NCBI RefSeq assembly: GCF_004337695.1
Contig: NZ_SJXJ01000004.1
Coordinates: 1-64,000, forward strand
Reading direction: 5' to 3'
Length of the DNA stretch: 64,000 bases
DNA from: Tenacibaculum sp. M341
GTDB lineage: Bacteria > Bacteroidota > Bacteroidia > Flavobacteriales > Flavobacteriaceae
Shown in pieces: positions 1 to 8,865 of this stretch. Each line of letters begins with the position of its first letter. The stretch's first letter is position 1. The notes under the pieces were generated by a model. That model was not told where the DNA came from and did no database searches. It was given only the letters and a program-made list of their open reading frames with translations. Position numbers and translations under genes: made by a program.

Positions 1-36
1 TACAAAACAAATTGAAAATAAAATCATATCGAAAAA

Positions 37-72
37 AAACATCATCTAAAGCTATAGCTTTAGATGATGTTT
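37..72 (-). terminator. Rho-independent terminator, minus strand
   Basis: A perfect 36-base palindrome is followed on the minus strand by a run of eight T. It lies about 110 bases beyond the stop of the M1 peptidase gene and probably ends that transcript. On the plus strand there is no good T-run, so it should act in one direction. Confidence 0.8.
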
Positions 73-183
73 AATATATTTAATCAATAAATAACTGTAA
101 CGGTTATTTAGGACTAGTCAATTAGAATTGTAATTTCTTTGAGTTAAATATACTTAAAGAGACATAATTCTATGTAGTGTTTG

Positions 184-2025
184 TTATTCTATGGTGAAGA
201 AATTATTCAAAGGATTAACATCTGCCATTAACTCCTCTTTATCTATTTTTACCGATTTAACTTTCTTATCTACTTTGAAAGAATATGTTGGGTATGCCCA
301 ACCCCAATCTTTTAAAACTTTAGCTTTCGTTGGTTTGTTACCTCTCATCATTTCTATCGGAATATTGAAAGATTCTGTGCTTCCATCAGTGTAAGTAACT
401 TCAACATCTATAGGCATTGGCATAGCTCCAATTCTTTCTAAAGTAATTTCTTGGTCTTTTACTAATCGTATACCATAGTCAATAGTATGCGTAGTTTGTG
501 TCCATTCATTTAAATACCAATCTAAATGTATACCAGAAACTTTTTCAGCAACTCTTTTAAAATCATTAGGAGTAGGATGTTTAAAAGAAAAATCATCGTA
601 ATATTTTTTTAATGTTTTTGCTGTGTTTTCTTTACCAATAATATACTCTAGTTGTCCTAAAAATACAGCTCCTTTAGTATAGCTTCCCATGTCATGAGCA
701 AAATTAGTATTGTATCTATCAGCATGAGTTGTTAAAGGTTCTTCTTTACCTGAAGTAGCAAGATAAGTATATCCTTTGTACGAACGAGCATTGGCGTTTG
801 CTCTTTCTCTTTTCATGATTTCATTTTCGGCTTTGTTAGATATGTAAGTAGTAAATCCTTCGTCCATCCAAGGATACTTACTTTCGTTAGTAGCTAGTAA
901 AAATTGAAACCAAGTGTGTGCTAATTCATGTGCAGTTACACCAAATAAACTTCCCCAAGGTCTTTGACCAGTAATAAGAGTACATTGAGCATATTCCATT
1001 CCACCATCTCCTCCTTGAATAACAGAATATTGTTTATATGGATATTGACCAATATGTTCGCTAAAGTAATTAATTAACTCAGCTGTTTTAGGTTGTAATT
1101 TTTTCCAATTTTCTTTAAAATTAGGCGCCAATGTTTTCTTGTATAAGAAGTGTAAATCGATTCCGTTTTTCATTGTTAAAATATCGTGTTGATATTCTGA
1201 ATCTGCTCCCCAGGCAAAATCGTGGATTCTTTCACCTTTAAATTTCCAAGTTAATTTTTTACCAGAAGGAAGCTTTAATTTTTTAGAAGTATCCTCATAA
1301 CCATGGCCAACTTCTTGTGGATTTTGTAATATCCCAGTACCTCCAATAGTATAGTTTTTATCTATGTGTATCGTAACATCAAAATCACCCCAAACACCAT
1401 GAAACTCTCTTGCTATATAAGGAGGGGTATGCCATCCTTCAAAGTCATATTCAGCCATTTTTGGATACCATTGTGTCATTGATAATGCCACACCTTCAGC
1501 GTTATTTCTTCCTGAACGACGAACTTGAGAAGGTACTTGAGCATCAAACTTCATATCAAAAGTAACGGTCTCTCCTGATTTTATTGGGGTATGTAAGTTT
1601 ACTTCTAAAATTGTTCCTACAGTTTCGTAAGTTACCTTTTTACCATTTTGCTTTAAAGAATTTACCTTTATGTATCCTATTTCTGAAGGAGATAAATGTA
1701 TAATTTTACTTTCTTTTACAGTACCTTCAGCAGTAACCACCTCTTTGATCATCTTTTCATTAGGATCTTCAATCGTATGGTTTCTTGCATCCATTTGAGA
1801 GTTTGGTTGAAAAGCATTGAAGTATAAATGATAAAAAACTTTCTTTAACTCATCAGGTGAATTGTTGGTGTATTTTAGTTTTTGAACTCCTTTGTATTGA
1901 TATTTCTTTACATCAACGTCAATATCCATAGTATAGCTAGCATGTTGTTGCCAGTAACTACTTGTTTGTTGTGCAGAAGAAATACAAGAAATCATTAAAA
2001 ATAAGATTGCTATGTAATTTTTCAT
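184..2025 (-). CDS. M1 family zinc aminopeptidase, exported
   Basis: A 613-residue gluzincin of peptidase family M1, which removes N-terminal amino acids from peptides. Residues 1-18 form a signal peptide, so it acts in the periplasm or outside. The exopeptidase recognition motif GGMEYAQ is at 341-347. The zinc site HELAH is at 366-370, and the third ligand Glu389 is in DEGFTTY. The N-terminal 250 residues fit the beta-saddle domain of the family. It is shorter than PepN-type enzymes and resembles the M1 proteins common in Flavobacteriaceae. A terminator separates it from the upstream protease gene, so it should have its own promoter. Family assignment is certain; the natural substrate is not known. 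Confidence 0.93.
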   Translation of the reverse strand: MKNYIAILFLMISCISSAQQTSSYWQQHASYTMDIDVDVKKYQYKGVQKLKYTNNSPDELKKVFYHLYFNAFQPNSQMDARNHTIEDPNEKMIKEVVTAEGTVKESKIIHLSPSEIGYIKVNSLKQNGKKVTYETVGTILEVNLHTPIKSGETVTFDMKFDAQVPSQVRRSGRNNAEGVALSMTQWYPKMAEYDFEGWHTPPYIAREFHGVWGDFDVTIHIDKNYTIGGTGILQNPQEVGHGYEDTSKKLKLPSGKKLTWKFKGERIHDFAWGADSEYQHDILTMKNGIDLHFLYKKTLAPNFKENWKKLQPKTAELINYFSEHIGQYPYKQYSVIQGGDGGMEYAQCTLITGQRPWGSLFGVTAHELAHTWFQFLLATNESKYPWMDEGFTTYISNKAENEIMKRERANANARSYKGYTYLATSGKEEPLTTHADRYNTNFAHDMGSYTKGAVFLGQLEYIIGKENTAKTLKKYYDDFSFKHPTPNDFKRVAEKVSGIHLDWYLNEWTQTTHTIDYGIRLVKDQEITLERIGAMPMPIDVEVTYTDGSTESFNIPIEMMRGNKPTKAKVLKDWGWAYPTYSFKVDKKVKSVKIDKEELMADVNPLNNFFTIE

Positions 2026-2046
2026 TTTAAATTTATTAAATTAAAA

Positions 2047-2068
2047 AAAGAGCATTTTCATGCTCTTT
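2047..2068 (-). terminator. Rho-independent terminator of the S8 protease gene
   Basis: A 9-bp stem with a 4-base loop is followed on the minus strand by seven T. It sits just after the stop of the subtilisin-like gene and before the start of the M1 gene, so the two are separate transcription units. Confidence 0.8.
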
Positions 2069-2089
2069 ATATTGTTGTGATTTTCTTTC

Positions 2090-3730
2090 TTATTTAGTGT
2101 TTACCATCTTGTCTGCCATTTTTAAAGCGTTGTAAGCATTTACAACTCTACCAGACACAGATAAATCAGAGAAAGGAACTTTAGTACCATTAGGGTTTTC
2201 AGCAGTTACAGATCCTGGCTGCATAACCTCTAAGTTTATTTTAGTTCCAGAATTCATAATAATATGCTTTACTTGACTAGCACTTAATTCTGGATAGTAA
2301 GAACGAATTAAAGCAGCTACACCAGCAGTTGCAGGAGATGCCATAGAAGTTCCACTCTTTTTACCATATTCACCTTCTGGAGTAGTAGCGTAAATTTGAA
2401 CACCAGGAGCAAATACATCTACATTTAATTTTCCGTAATTAGTAAAACTAGCAGGTAACTCTTCATTATAGTTAGAACTCATAGCACCAACTGTTAAAAA
2501 GTTATCAGAAATTTCATTTACTTGATCAGGAGCATCATTTGGGAATGTTTTCTCTATATCAATGTTTTTACCATCGTTTCCAGCTGCATTTACAATCAAT
2601 ACATCTTTTTTAGCTGCATATTTAATAGCATCGTAAACCCACTCTTTATTTGGAGAGAAACCTTTACCAAAACTAGTGTTAATTACTTTAGCACCGTTAT
2701 CAACAGCATAACGAATACCAAGAGCAACATCTTTATCATACTCATCTCCACCAGAAACCGAACGAACAGCCATTAATTTTACATTAGCAACTCCGTCCAT
2801 TCCTTTACCATTGTTTCTTGTAGCACCAATAATACCTGAAACGTGCGTACCATGAGATTCTCCTTTTTCTGAATGACCAATGTTTCCATCTCCATAACCA
2901 GGCTTATCTTTAATGTCGTATGCATTATCACCTACAACAGCACGGTAGTCAGTAGAATCTAATTCTCCTTTAATAGTTTTTTTAGCTTTATCTAAACCAT
3001 CGCTTAACTCTTTTCTAATTGCAGCCACAGTCATTCCGTATGAATTTGCCCAACCAGCAATACCCATAGCAGATTTTAATTCTTCAGTATCAGGAGTAAT
3101 TTTAGATACTTCATCAAAAGAATAATCTGATTTACCTAATTTTTTAGTTAAAGCATCATCTGCAAAAACAACATTAGATAACATTCCTTCATATCTAGTT
3201 TTTGTCCCCTTAGCCTGTTCTACTTGTTTAGCTTGGTATTTTTTTACTTCAGCTAAAGTAGCTTCATCAGCAATAGAAGGATTTAATAAAATACGTTCGT
3301 ATTCTAAATGCTCTTTATATGATTTTCCTAAAAAATTCCATCCATGAATGTCGTCTACATATCCATTTTTATCATCATCAATACCGTTTCCAGCAATTTC
3401 ATCAGCATTAACCCATGCAACATCTTTAAGATCTTCGTGAGCTAAATCAGTACCACTATCAACAACACCAACTACAACTTCAACTCCTTTTTTCCCTTTT
3501 AAAAAGTCGTAAGCTTTGTGCACACTCATTCCAGGAATAGAATCAGTAGCTAAATCTAAATGGTGCCAATTATTTTCTTGATCTTTTGTTAAAGGTGCTT
3601 TTTTAGCTGACATAGTTACCGCATTGTTTTCAGGTGCAGGAACCATTATGTTTTGTATTTTAGGTACAGATGAACAACCTACTATTGTTGCTACGGCAAC
3701 TGTGTATAAAGTTGGTTTTATAACTCTCAT
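2090..3730 (-). CDS. Subtilisin-like S8 serine protease, lipoprotein
   Basis: A 546-residue endopeptidase of the subtilase (S8) family. The N-terminus has a lipoprotein signal with Cys19 in VGCSS, so the enzyme is probably anchored in a membrane. The catalytic triad is visible: Asp91 in VVDSGTD, His293 in SHGTHVSG and Ser462 in GTSMASPA, with the oxyanion Asn385 in NAAGND. About 200 residues separate Asp from His, far more than in subtilisin. This insertion (about 105-285) is charged and partly helical and is typical of Bacteroidota cell-envelope subtilases. The start lies 9 bases after the convergently spaced hydrolase gene stop, on the same strand. It may be co-transcribed with that gene. 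Catalysis is well supported; substrate unknown. Confidence 0.92.
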   Translation of the reverse strand: MRVIKPTLYTVAVATIVGCSSVPKIQNIMVPAPENNAVTMSAKKAPLTKDQENNWHHLDLATDSIPGMSVHKAYDFLKGKKGVEVVVGVVDSGTDLAHEDLKDVAWVNADEIAGNGIDDDKNGYVDDIHGWNFLGKSYKEHLEYERILLNPSIADEATLAEVKKYQAKQVEQAKGTKTRYEGMLSNVVFADDALTKKLGKSDYSFDEVSKITPDTEELKSAMGIAGWANSYGMTVAAIRKELSDGLDKAKKTIKGELDSTDYRAVVGDNAYDIKDKPGYGDGNIGHSEKGESHGTHVSGIIGATRNNGKGMDGVANVKLMAVRSVSGGDEYDKDVALGIRYAVDNGAKVINTSFGKGFSPNKEWVYDAIKYAAKKDVLIVNAAGNDGKNIDIEKTFPNDAPDQVNEISDNFLTVGAMSSNYNEELPASFTNYGKLNVDVFAPGVQIYATTPEGEYGKKSGTSMASPATAGVAALIRSYYPELSASQVKHIIMNSGTKINLEVMQPGSVTAENPNGTKVPFSDLSVSGRVVNAYNALKMADKMVNTK

Positions 3731-3738
3731 GTCTATAA

Positions 3739-4584
3739 TTAATTAAATATCTCTTTAAATTTATAACTCTCGTTTAATCGTACTCCTTTTTCAGTGTGTT
3801 TAACAGTAATTACCTCGTTAAAAGCATCGTGCTCTAAAAACAAAAGGTATTCATTGTCTGCTGCTTCATTTAAAAATGATTCTTTTTCTTTAAGTGTTAT
3901 AAGAGGTCTTGTATCGTATCCCATTACATAAGGTAAGGGTATGTGTCCAGCGGTTGGAAGTAAGTCGGCCATAAAAACAATAGTTTTACCTTTATATTCA
4001 ATTTTAGGTAGCATTTGTTTTTCAGTATGTCCGTCTTTAAAAAGAACATCAAAACCAATTTCATCTTTTGCATTTAGATGTAAAAAGTTTAATTGTCCGC
4101 TTTCTTGAATTGGTAAAATATTTTCCTTTAAAAATGAAGCTTTTTCTCTAGGGTTTGGATTTACAGCCCAATTCCAGTGACGATTATTGCTCCAAAATTT
4201 TGCGTTTTTAAAAGCTGGCTCTAATAAGGTTTTGTTATTGTTCCATTGAATAGCGCCACCGCAGTGATCAAAGTGAAGATGCGTTAAAAAAACGTCGGTG
4301 ATGTCATCTCTATGAAATCCTAATTCCTTCAAAGATTGATCTAAAGAAAAATCGCCAAATAAATGATAATAACCAAAAAACTTATCAGATTGTTTGTTAC
4401 CAATACCAGTATCAATAAGTGTTAGGCGATCACCATCTTCGATTAACATGCACCTCATGGTCATCTCAATCATATTATTTGCATCAGAAGGATTTGTTCG
4501 TTCCCATAAAGATTTTGGTACAACCCCAAACATTGCACCACCGTCAAGCTTAAATTTGCCTGTTTCAATAGGATATATTCGCAT
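3739..4584 (-). CDS. Metallo-beta-lactamase-fold hydrolase
   Basis: A 281-residue MBL-fold hydrolase similar in layout to AHL lactonases and related quorum-quenching-type proteins. The zinc motif HLHFDH is at 102-107, with DTG at about 58 (the first strand-loop of the fold). Further ligands are likely His171 (GHT), Asp196 (ADLLP) and a C-terminal His (EHD). I chose the ATG at 4584 rather than a TTG three codons upstream, because a promoter-like GATATTTG lies just in front of it. No signal peptide is seen, so it is cytoplasmic. It reads away from tyrS and sits 8 bases before the S8 protease gene. Substrate class (lactone, phosphodiester or other) cannot be told from sequence. Confidence 0.85.
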   Translation of the reverse strand: MRIYPIETGKFKLDGGAMFGVVPKSLWERTNPSDANNMIEMTMRCMLIEDGDRLTLIDTGIGNKQSDKFFGYYHLFGDFSLDQSLKELGFHRDDITDVFLTHLHFDHCGGAIQWNNNKTLLEPAFKNAKFWSNNRHWNWAVNPNPREKASFLKENILPIQESGQLNFLHLNAKDEIGFDVLFKDGHTEKQMLPKIEYKGKTIVFMADLLPTAGHIPLPYVMGYDTRPLITLKEKESFLNEAADNEYLLFLEHDAFNEVITVKHTEKGVRLNESYKFKEIFN

Positions 4585-4724
4585 AGTACGCAAATATCCG
4601 AAATTTTACTGAATTTTAAAGTTAATTATTTGGTAATACGATTTATTAATTTTTTTGTGAAAAATTATAAAATAAATGCAATTAATTGTTTTTTAGGAAA
4701 CAAAATACAGTTTTTTAAGCAGAG

Positions 4725-4751
4725 TTTAATTTCGTTAAAATAGTATATTTG
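4725..4751 (+). promoter_or_regulatory. Promoter of tyrS, Bacteroidota type
   Basis: A -7 element TATATTTG at 4744-4751 matches TANNTTTG, and a TTTA at 4725 is near the -33 position. This places the start of transcription about 15-20 bases before the ATG. Confidence 0.55.
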
Positions 4752-4773
4752 TCATTCTAAAAATGTTAGATAG

Positions 4774-6078
4774 ATGAGTAAAAATTTAGTGCAAGAATTG
4801 CAATGGCGTGGCATGGTTCACGATATTATGCCAGGAACAGAAGATCAATTACAAAAGGAAATGACTAGTGCCTATATTGGTTTTGATCCTACGTCAGATT
4901 CTTTGCATATTGGTAGTTTGGTACCTATAATTTTATTGGTTCATTTAGAAAAGGCTGGTCATAAACCTTATGCGTTAGTAGGTGGAGCAACAGGTATGAT
5001 TGGTGATCCTTCTGGGAAATCTGATGAAAGAAATTTATTAGATGAAGAAGCTTTAGCTAAAAATGTTGAAGGAATTAAGAGAACTTTAGCTCGTTTTTTA
5101 AATTTTGATAGCACTGCTGAAAATGCACCTGTATTAGTAAATAATTACGATTGGATGAAAGAATTTTCATTCATTGAATTTGCTAGAGATGTAGGTAAGA
5201 GAATTACCGTAAATTATATGATGGCTAAAGATTCTGTTAAGAAAAGAATTTCTGGAGATTCTGGAGCAGGAATGTCTTTTACAGAGTTTACATATCAATT
5301 AATTCAAGGGTACGATTTTTACCATTTATACAAATCTCACAATTGTAAATTACAAATGGGAGGATCTGATCAATGGGGTAATATTACTACAGGTACGGAG
5401 TTGGTAAGAAGAATGACGGATGGAGACAATGAGAAGGCATATGCAATGACATGTCCGTTAATTACCAAAGCAGACGGATCTAAATTTGGAAAAACTGAAG
5501 GAGGAAATGTATGGTTAGATGCAGCTAAAACTTCTGTATACAAGTTTTACCAGTTTTGGTTAAATACTTCTGATGAAGATGCTGAAAAGTATATTAAAAT
5601 ATTTACATTTTTAGATCAAGAGTTTATAAACAATTTAATAGCTGAGCACAAAGAAGCTCCACACTTAAGAGCCTTACAAAAGAAGTTAGCTGAAGAGGTA
5701 ACTACATTTGTACATTCAAAAGAGGAACTAGATAAGGCTATTGCTGCTTCAAATATTTTATTTGGAAAATCTACTGCAGATGATTTAAAAAGTTTAGATC
5801 AACAAACTTTCTTAGATGTTTTTGATGGTGTACCTCAAGCGACAGTTACTAAAAATGATTTAGAAGAAGGGTTAGATATGATTGGAGCCTTAGCTGCAAA
5901 AACTCAATTTTTAAAATCTAACGGAGATGCTCGAAGAGCGTTAAAAGAAAACTCTATTTCAGTAAATAAAGAGAAAGTAAAAGAAGATTTTAAAATAACA
6001 CAATCTGATTTAATAGCTGATAAATATGTGCTATTACAAAGAGGTAGAAGAAATTATTTCTTGTTAATAGTAGAATAA
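4774..6078 (+). CDS. tyrS: Tyrosyl-tRNA synthetase
   Basis: A 434-residue class I aminoacyl-tRNA synthetase that charges tRNA-Tyr with tyrosine in the cytoplasm. The HIGH motif appears as HIGS at 45-48. The KMSKS loop is KFGKT at 237-241, the usual TyrS variant. The tyrosine-binding segment QGYDFYHL and the motif [12 protein letters not shown] are present. The C-terminal part carries an S4-like RNA-binding fold (about 365-434). Length is normal for bacterial TyrRS. It is transcribed alone from its own promoter, divergent from the hydrolase gene. The tRNA-Tyr T-box seen in Firmicutes is absent, as expected. Confidence 0.97.
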   Translation: MSKNLVQELQWRGMVHDIMPGTEDQLQKEMTSAYIGFDPTSDSLHIGSLVPIILLVHLEKAGHKPYALVGGATGMIGDPSGKSDERNLLDEEALAKNVEGIKRTLARFLNFDSTAENAPVLVNNYDWMKEFSFIEFARDVGKRITVNYMMAKDSVKKRISGDSGAGMSFTEFTYQLIQGYDFYHLYKSHNCKLQMGGSDQWGNITTGTELVRRMTDGDNEKAYAMTCPLITKADGSKFGKTEGGNVWLDAAKTSVYKFYQFWLNTSDEDAEKYIKIFTFLDQEFINNLIAEHKEAPHLRALQKKLAEEVTTFVHSKEELDKAIAASNILFGKSTADDLKSLDQQTFLDVFDGVPQATVTKNDLEEGLDMIGALAAKTQFLKSNGDARRALKENSISVNKEKVKEDFKITQSDLIADKYVLLQRGRRNYFLLIVE

Positions 6079-6258
6079 TTAAGAAGCAATTTTTACAGTA
6101 TACGTTAAAGGGCATCGCTTACAGTTGATGCCTTTTTTCTTGTATTTATTACAACACTTATTCTTTGGTTTAATACAGTTAGCGGCACAAGCTGTATCGC
6201 AACTAACTACAGGTTTTAAGGTAAGTGTTTCTTTTTTAGGTGTATAAAAAACTATCAT
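6079..6258 (-). CDS. Small Cys-rich protein, 59 aa
   Basis: A 59-residue protein with seven cysteines: C20, C24, C28, the pair C35-C36, and a CxxC at C46/C49. The spacing suggests a small metal- or cluster-binding module or a disulfide-rich fold. No signal peptide is visible. I chose the ATG at 6258 over a TTG at 6279, because a perfect -7 element (6277-6284) overlaps the longer form. Its stop codon abuts the tyrS stop with no gap, and the tyrS terminator is inside this gene. I do not recognise the family. The promoter, cysteine pattern and lysine-rich composition argue that it is real. Confidence 0.6.
   Translation of the reverse strand: MIVFYTPKKETLTLKPVVSCDTACAANCIKPKNKCCNKYKKKGINCKRCPLTYTVKIAS
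6111..6138 (+). terminator. tyrS terminator inside the opposing gene
   Basis: Stem GGCATC (6111-6116) pairs with GATGCC (6127-6132), flanked upstream by AAAG and followed by TTTTTT. It lies 33 bases after the tyrS stop, within the coding part of the opposite Cys-rich gene. Confidence 0.65.
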
Positions 6259-6276
6259 CTTCTTTATTTCTGGCTG

Positions 6277-6284
6277 CAAATATA
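6277..6284 (-). promoter_or_regulatory. -7 promoter element of the Cys-rich gene
   Basis: On the minus strand this reads TATATTTG, a perfect TANNTTTG. The predicted transcript would start about 10-15 bases before the ATG at 6258. A -33 TTTG at the ideal distance is not obvious. Confidence 0.55.
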
Positions 6285-6365
6285 GTTATTTATTTAGAAT
6301 AAATTAAAATAAATAATTAAAGTGTTACAAAACAGCTGATTTACTACTAATAAGTAAACTTCGTT

Positions 6366-6881
6366 ATGAAAAAAGAAATAATATTAGAAAGTAAATTTAC
6401 ATCACATCAAAAAACACATATATTAATGGTTTTTGGAGCACCAATAATATTAGTTATTATAAAATTAATAAGTTTAGACATTACAAACAGTCTTTTGTCA
6501 TTGTTATTTGTGTGTTTGTTTTTAATTGTTGTCAGCGTAACTTTTTTAAAAACAGGATTGTTGAAAGAAGATAATTCTTTATACAGAGGGGTATACTTTT
6601 TAGGGAAACTAATATTTAAAAAGAAAATTAGTTTAGAAGACAAAAATAAAGTAACAATTCTAAGTTTTAAAAAGAGTCAAAAAATGGCTTGGTTCTCTGC
6701 TGCAAATCCTGATTTATCACTAACTTTTTATAGGTCAGATATCACTTTATTAAATGAAAAACATACTAGAAAGGAAATGTTAGTTTCATTAGATAATGAG
6801 TATTTGGCAAATGAAGTGCTGAACTTTCTGGAAATACATTTTGCATTGAAACACGAAGTATATAGTCCTGATTTTTCATAA
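6366..6881 (+). CDS. Two-pass membrane protein, unknown
   Basis: A 171-residue protein of unknown family. Two hydrophobic segments at about 20-38 and 43-62 are likely to span the membrane. The rest (65-171) is a soluble, charged domain that is probably cytoplasmic. This layout resembles small membrane proteins with a PH-like cytoplasmic domain, but I see no decisive motif. The gene is followed after 23 bases by the aspartyl protease gene and the two may form an operon. Confidence 0.75.
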   Translation: MKKEIILESKFTSHQKTHILMVFGAPIILVIIKLISLDITNSLLSLLFVCLFLIVVSVTFLKTGLLKEDNSLYRGVYFLGKLIFKKKISLEDKNKVTILSFKKSQKMAWFSAANPDLSLTFYRSDITLLNEKHTRKEMLVSLDNEYLANEVLNFLEIHFALKHEVYSPDFS

Positions 6882-6904
6882 TAGAACAAAATCAAAACCC
6901 ACTT

Positions 6905-8134
6905 ATGATAAAGAAAATTTTAAAATTTATAGGTTATACCTTAGTGATAGGAATACTAGCTTTAGTAGTAGCTTTTTTCTATTTTTACAAACAGTTAGGG
7001 AAGTTAGGAGAAGGAACACTTTCTTTTAATAAGGAAACCACAAAAATTCCTTTTTATTACGCTTCTTCTGGTCATATGCTCATTGATGTTAAGGTAAATG
7101 ATAGCCAAGAAACAAAGCCTTTTATATTAGATAGTGGAGCGTCTAATATGATTTTTAAACATCATAGTGAAAAGTTAAACTTAGAAACCAATGGAAAAGC
7201 CCTAGGAATAGGAGCTACCGGAAGAGTATTTTTGAGTAGTATTAAAAAAATTGATTCGATAAAAGTAGAGGATGTCGGTTTTAAAGATTTAAATTTTAAA
7301 GAAACATCATTTAACTTTAGTTGTTTAGAAAATGTTTACGGACTTATAGGTCACGGAACGATGAAGCATTTAAATTGGCAAATTGATTTTGAAAAACAAT
7401 TAATTACCGTTTCTAAAAAATTAAGCGATTTACCAATTAATGAGAACGCAATTGAAATTCCTATGAGAATTAATAGTTCTAGTCATCATGCTTATGTTTT
7501 TTTGAAATTCTCAGAAGATACATCAACAAAACGAGTTATTGTAGATTTAGGAAGTAGCGGAACACTTTCAATTAAAGAAAAGGATATTATAAAAGACTCT
7601 TTGAGTTTAAGAAAGAAGAAAATTTATGGAAGAATGTCGGAAGGAATTGGAGGATTGAGTAAAAAAGCAGATACAGAAAGTTATGTATTAGCAGATGCAG
7701 TATTGTTTAATAATTCGAATTTCAACATTAAGAAAGTGCCTGTAAAAGTTTCTCCAACGAGATTAAATTTACTCGGATTAGGTTTTTTTAAAAAGTATAA
7801 AACCACGATTAGTTGGAGTGATAAAAAACTAATCTTAGAACCGTATGATTCTATTCAGAATTTTATTTGGAAAACAAACGGATTAGGAATGAAGTTTAAT
7901 AGAGAAGAACAGAAACTAACTGTAAAAAGTATAACAGAAAACACAACTGCAGATAACTCTAAAATTCCTGTGAATGCTGAAATTATTTCAATTGACGGAA
8001 AAACGATTACAACAGAAAAAGAATATTGTGAATACAGAAGTGCAAAATCTGTATCAGATACTTTAAAAATTAAAATAAAAGACAACAATTCTGTTAAAGA
8101 ATTTCAGATTTTGAAAGAAGAGGTTTTTGACTAA
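6905..8134 (+). CDS. Retropepsin-like aspartyl protease with PDZ domain
   Basis: A 409-residue membrane-anchored protein. Residues 7-28 form an N-terminal membrane anchor. Two retropepsin-like halves follow: the first active-site motif is LDSGAS with Asp76, and the second is VDLGSSGT with Asp214. The C-terminal 315-405 looks like a PDZ domain (GLGMKF, then NTTADNS, then IDGKTI). The whole layout matches the aspartyl protease/PDZ proteins common in Bacteroidota. The second motif has Leu instead of Thr/Ser between Asp and Gly, which is tolerated in this family. Its stop is 29 bases before a 13-bp inverted repeat that could end the transcript. Confidence 0.85.
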   Translation: MIKKILKFIGYTLVIGILALVVAFFYFYKQLGKLGEGTLSFNKETTKIPFYYASSGHMLIDVKVNDSQETKPFILDSGASNMIFKHHSEKLNLETNGKALGIGATGRVFLSSIKKIDSIKVEDVGFKDLNFKETSFNFSCLENVYGLIGHGTMKHLNWQIDFEKQLITVSKKLSDLPINENAIEIPMRINSSSHHAYVFLKFSEDTSTKRVIVDLGSSGTLSIKEKDIIKDSLSLRKKKIYGRMSEGIGGLSKKADTESYVLADAVLFNNSNFNIKKVPVKVSPTRLNLLGLGFFKKYKTTISWSDKKLILEPYDSIQNFIWKTNGLGMKFNREEQKLTVKSITENTTADNSKIPVNAEIISIDGKTITTEKEYCEYRSAKSVSDTLKIKIKDNNSVKEFQILKEEVFD

Positions 8135-8162
8135 AAAAAGTCTAAAAATATTGTTCAAATAA

Positions 8163-8205
8163 AAAAACGAATCTACTTTTGCAAATCGAAATTAGATTCG
8201 TTTTT
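8163..8205 (+). promoter_or_regulatory. 13-bp inverted repeat over a promoter element
   Basis: Arms at 8163-8175 and 8193-8205 are perfect 13-bp reverse complements separated by 17 bases. A -7 element TACTTTTG (8174-8181) starts inside the left arm and fills the spacer. The right arm ends in TTTTT. It may be an operator for a dimeric regulator of the downstream metal locus, or a terminator of the upstream gene, or both. Confidence 0.5.
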
Positions 8206-8572
8206 GAAGCTTAAAATACACACATATTTTTTTGTTTTGCTTTACTTAATAGCAATGTTACGACCGATCACTCCGTTTGTAGAATACGCTATTAACTACG
8301 ATTATATTTCTAAAATTTTGTGTATTAACAAAGACAAACCTGCACTTCAATGTAATGGTAAATGTCAGTTAATGAAAAAACTAAAACAACAGCAAGAAGA
8401 TGATTATAGTTCGTTAAGAATTGTAATGGAAGAATATCCTATTGGTTTTGTGGAGGTTTTAGATGTTCAAAACAATACTACAACTTATAAAAAGCAAAAG
8501 AACAATTATCATTATAGCGTAGACTATAGTTATTTGTACTTAAATGCTGTTTTTCATCCACCAACGGTATAG
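8204..8572 (+). CDS. Small membrane protein with CxGKC motif
   Basis: A 122-residue protein with one hydrophobic N-terminal segment (about 7-24). It is followed by a cysteine motif in which C45 is followed by C54-N-G-K-C58 and QLMKKL. Proteins of this shape (C, N, P, CxGKC, LxKxL) occur in Bacteroidota next to metal-transport genes, and the cysteines could bind copper or another soft metal. The first possible start is TTG at 8204, directly at the end of the inverted repeat. The next ATG is at about residue 19, inside the membrane segment, so the TTG or a start close to it is preferred. It precedes the metal-uptake operon by 293 bases. Confidence 0.65.
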   Translation: MKLKIHTYFFVLLYLIAMLRPITPFVEYAINYDYISKILCINKDKPALQCNGKCQLMKKLKQQQEDDYSSLRIVMEEYPIGFVEVLDVQNNTTTYKKQKNNYHYSVDYSYLYLNAVFHPPTV

Positions 8573-8865
8573 CCATAAAATTCTTCAATACTTAACAGAA
8601 TAATATTCATTATTCTAAAATTTGCATGCTAAAAAATGAAATATCTCACTATAAATTTTGAGGTGTTTGATTGTTAGTTAATGCAGTTTAAAACTTGTGT
8701 TGAGAAATCAATTCCTTGGCTTTTGCCTCACAATTACATTTTAAAAAATAAGTAGTCGTCAATTTTTAATATTTCAAATTTAAGTTTTGAAATTATTCAA
8801 ATTGATGATGGTTACTGAGTGAACTTATAATTCTAAAAAATCATTCAGTATAAAAAACAAGACAG

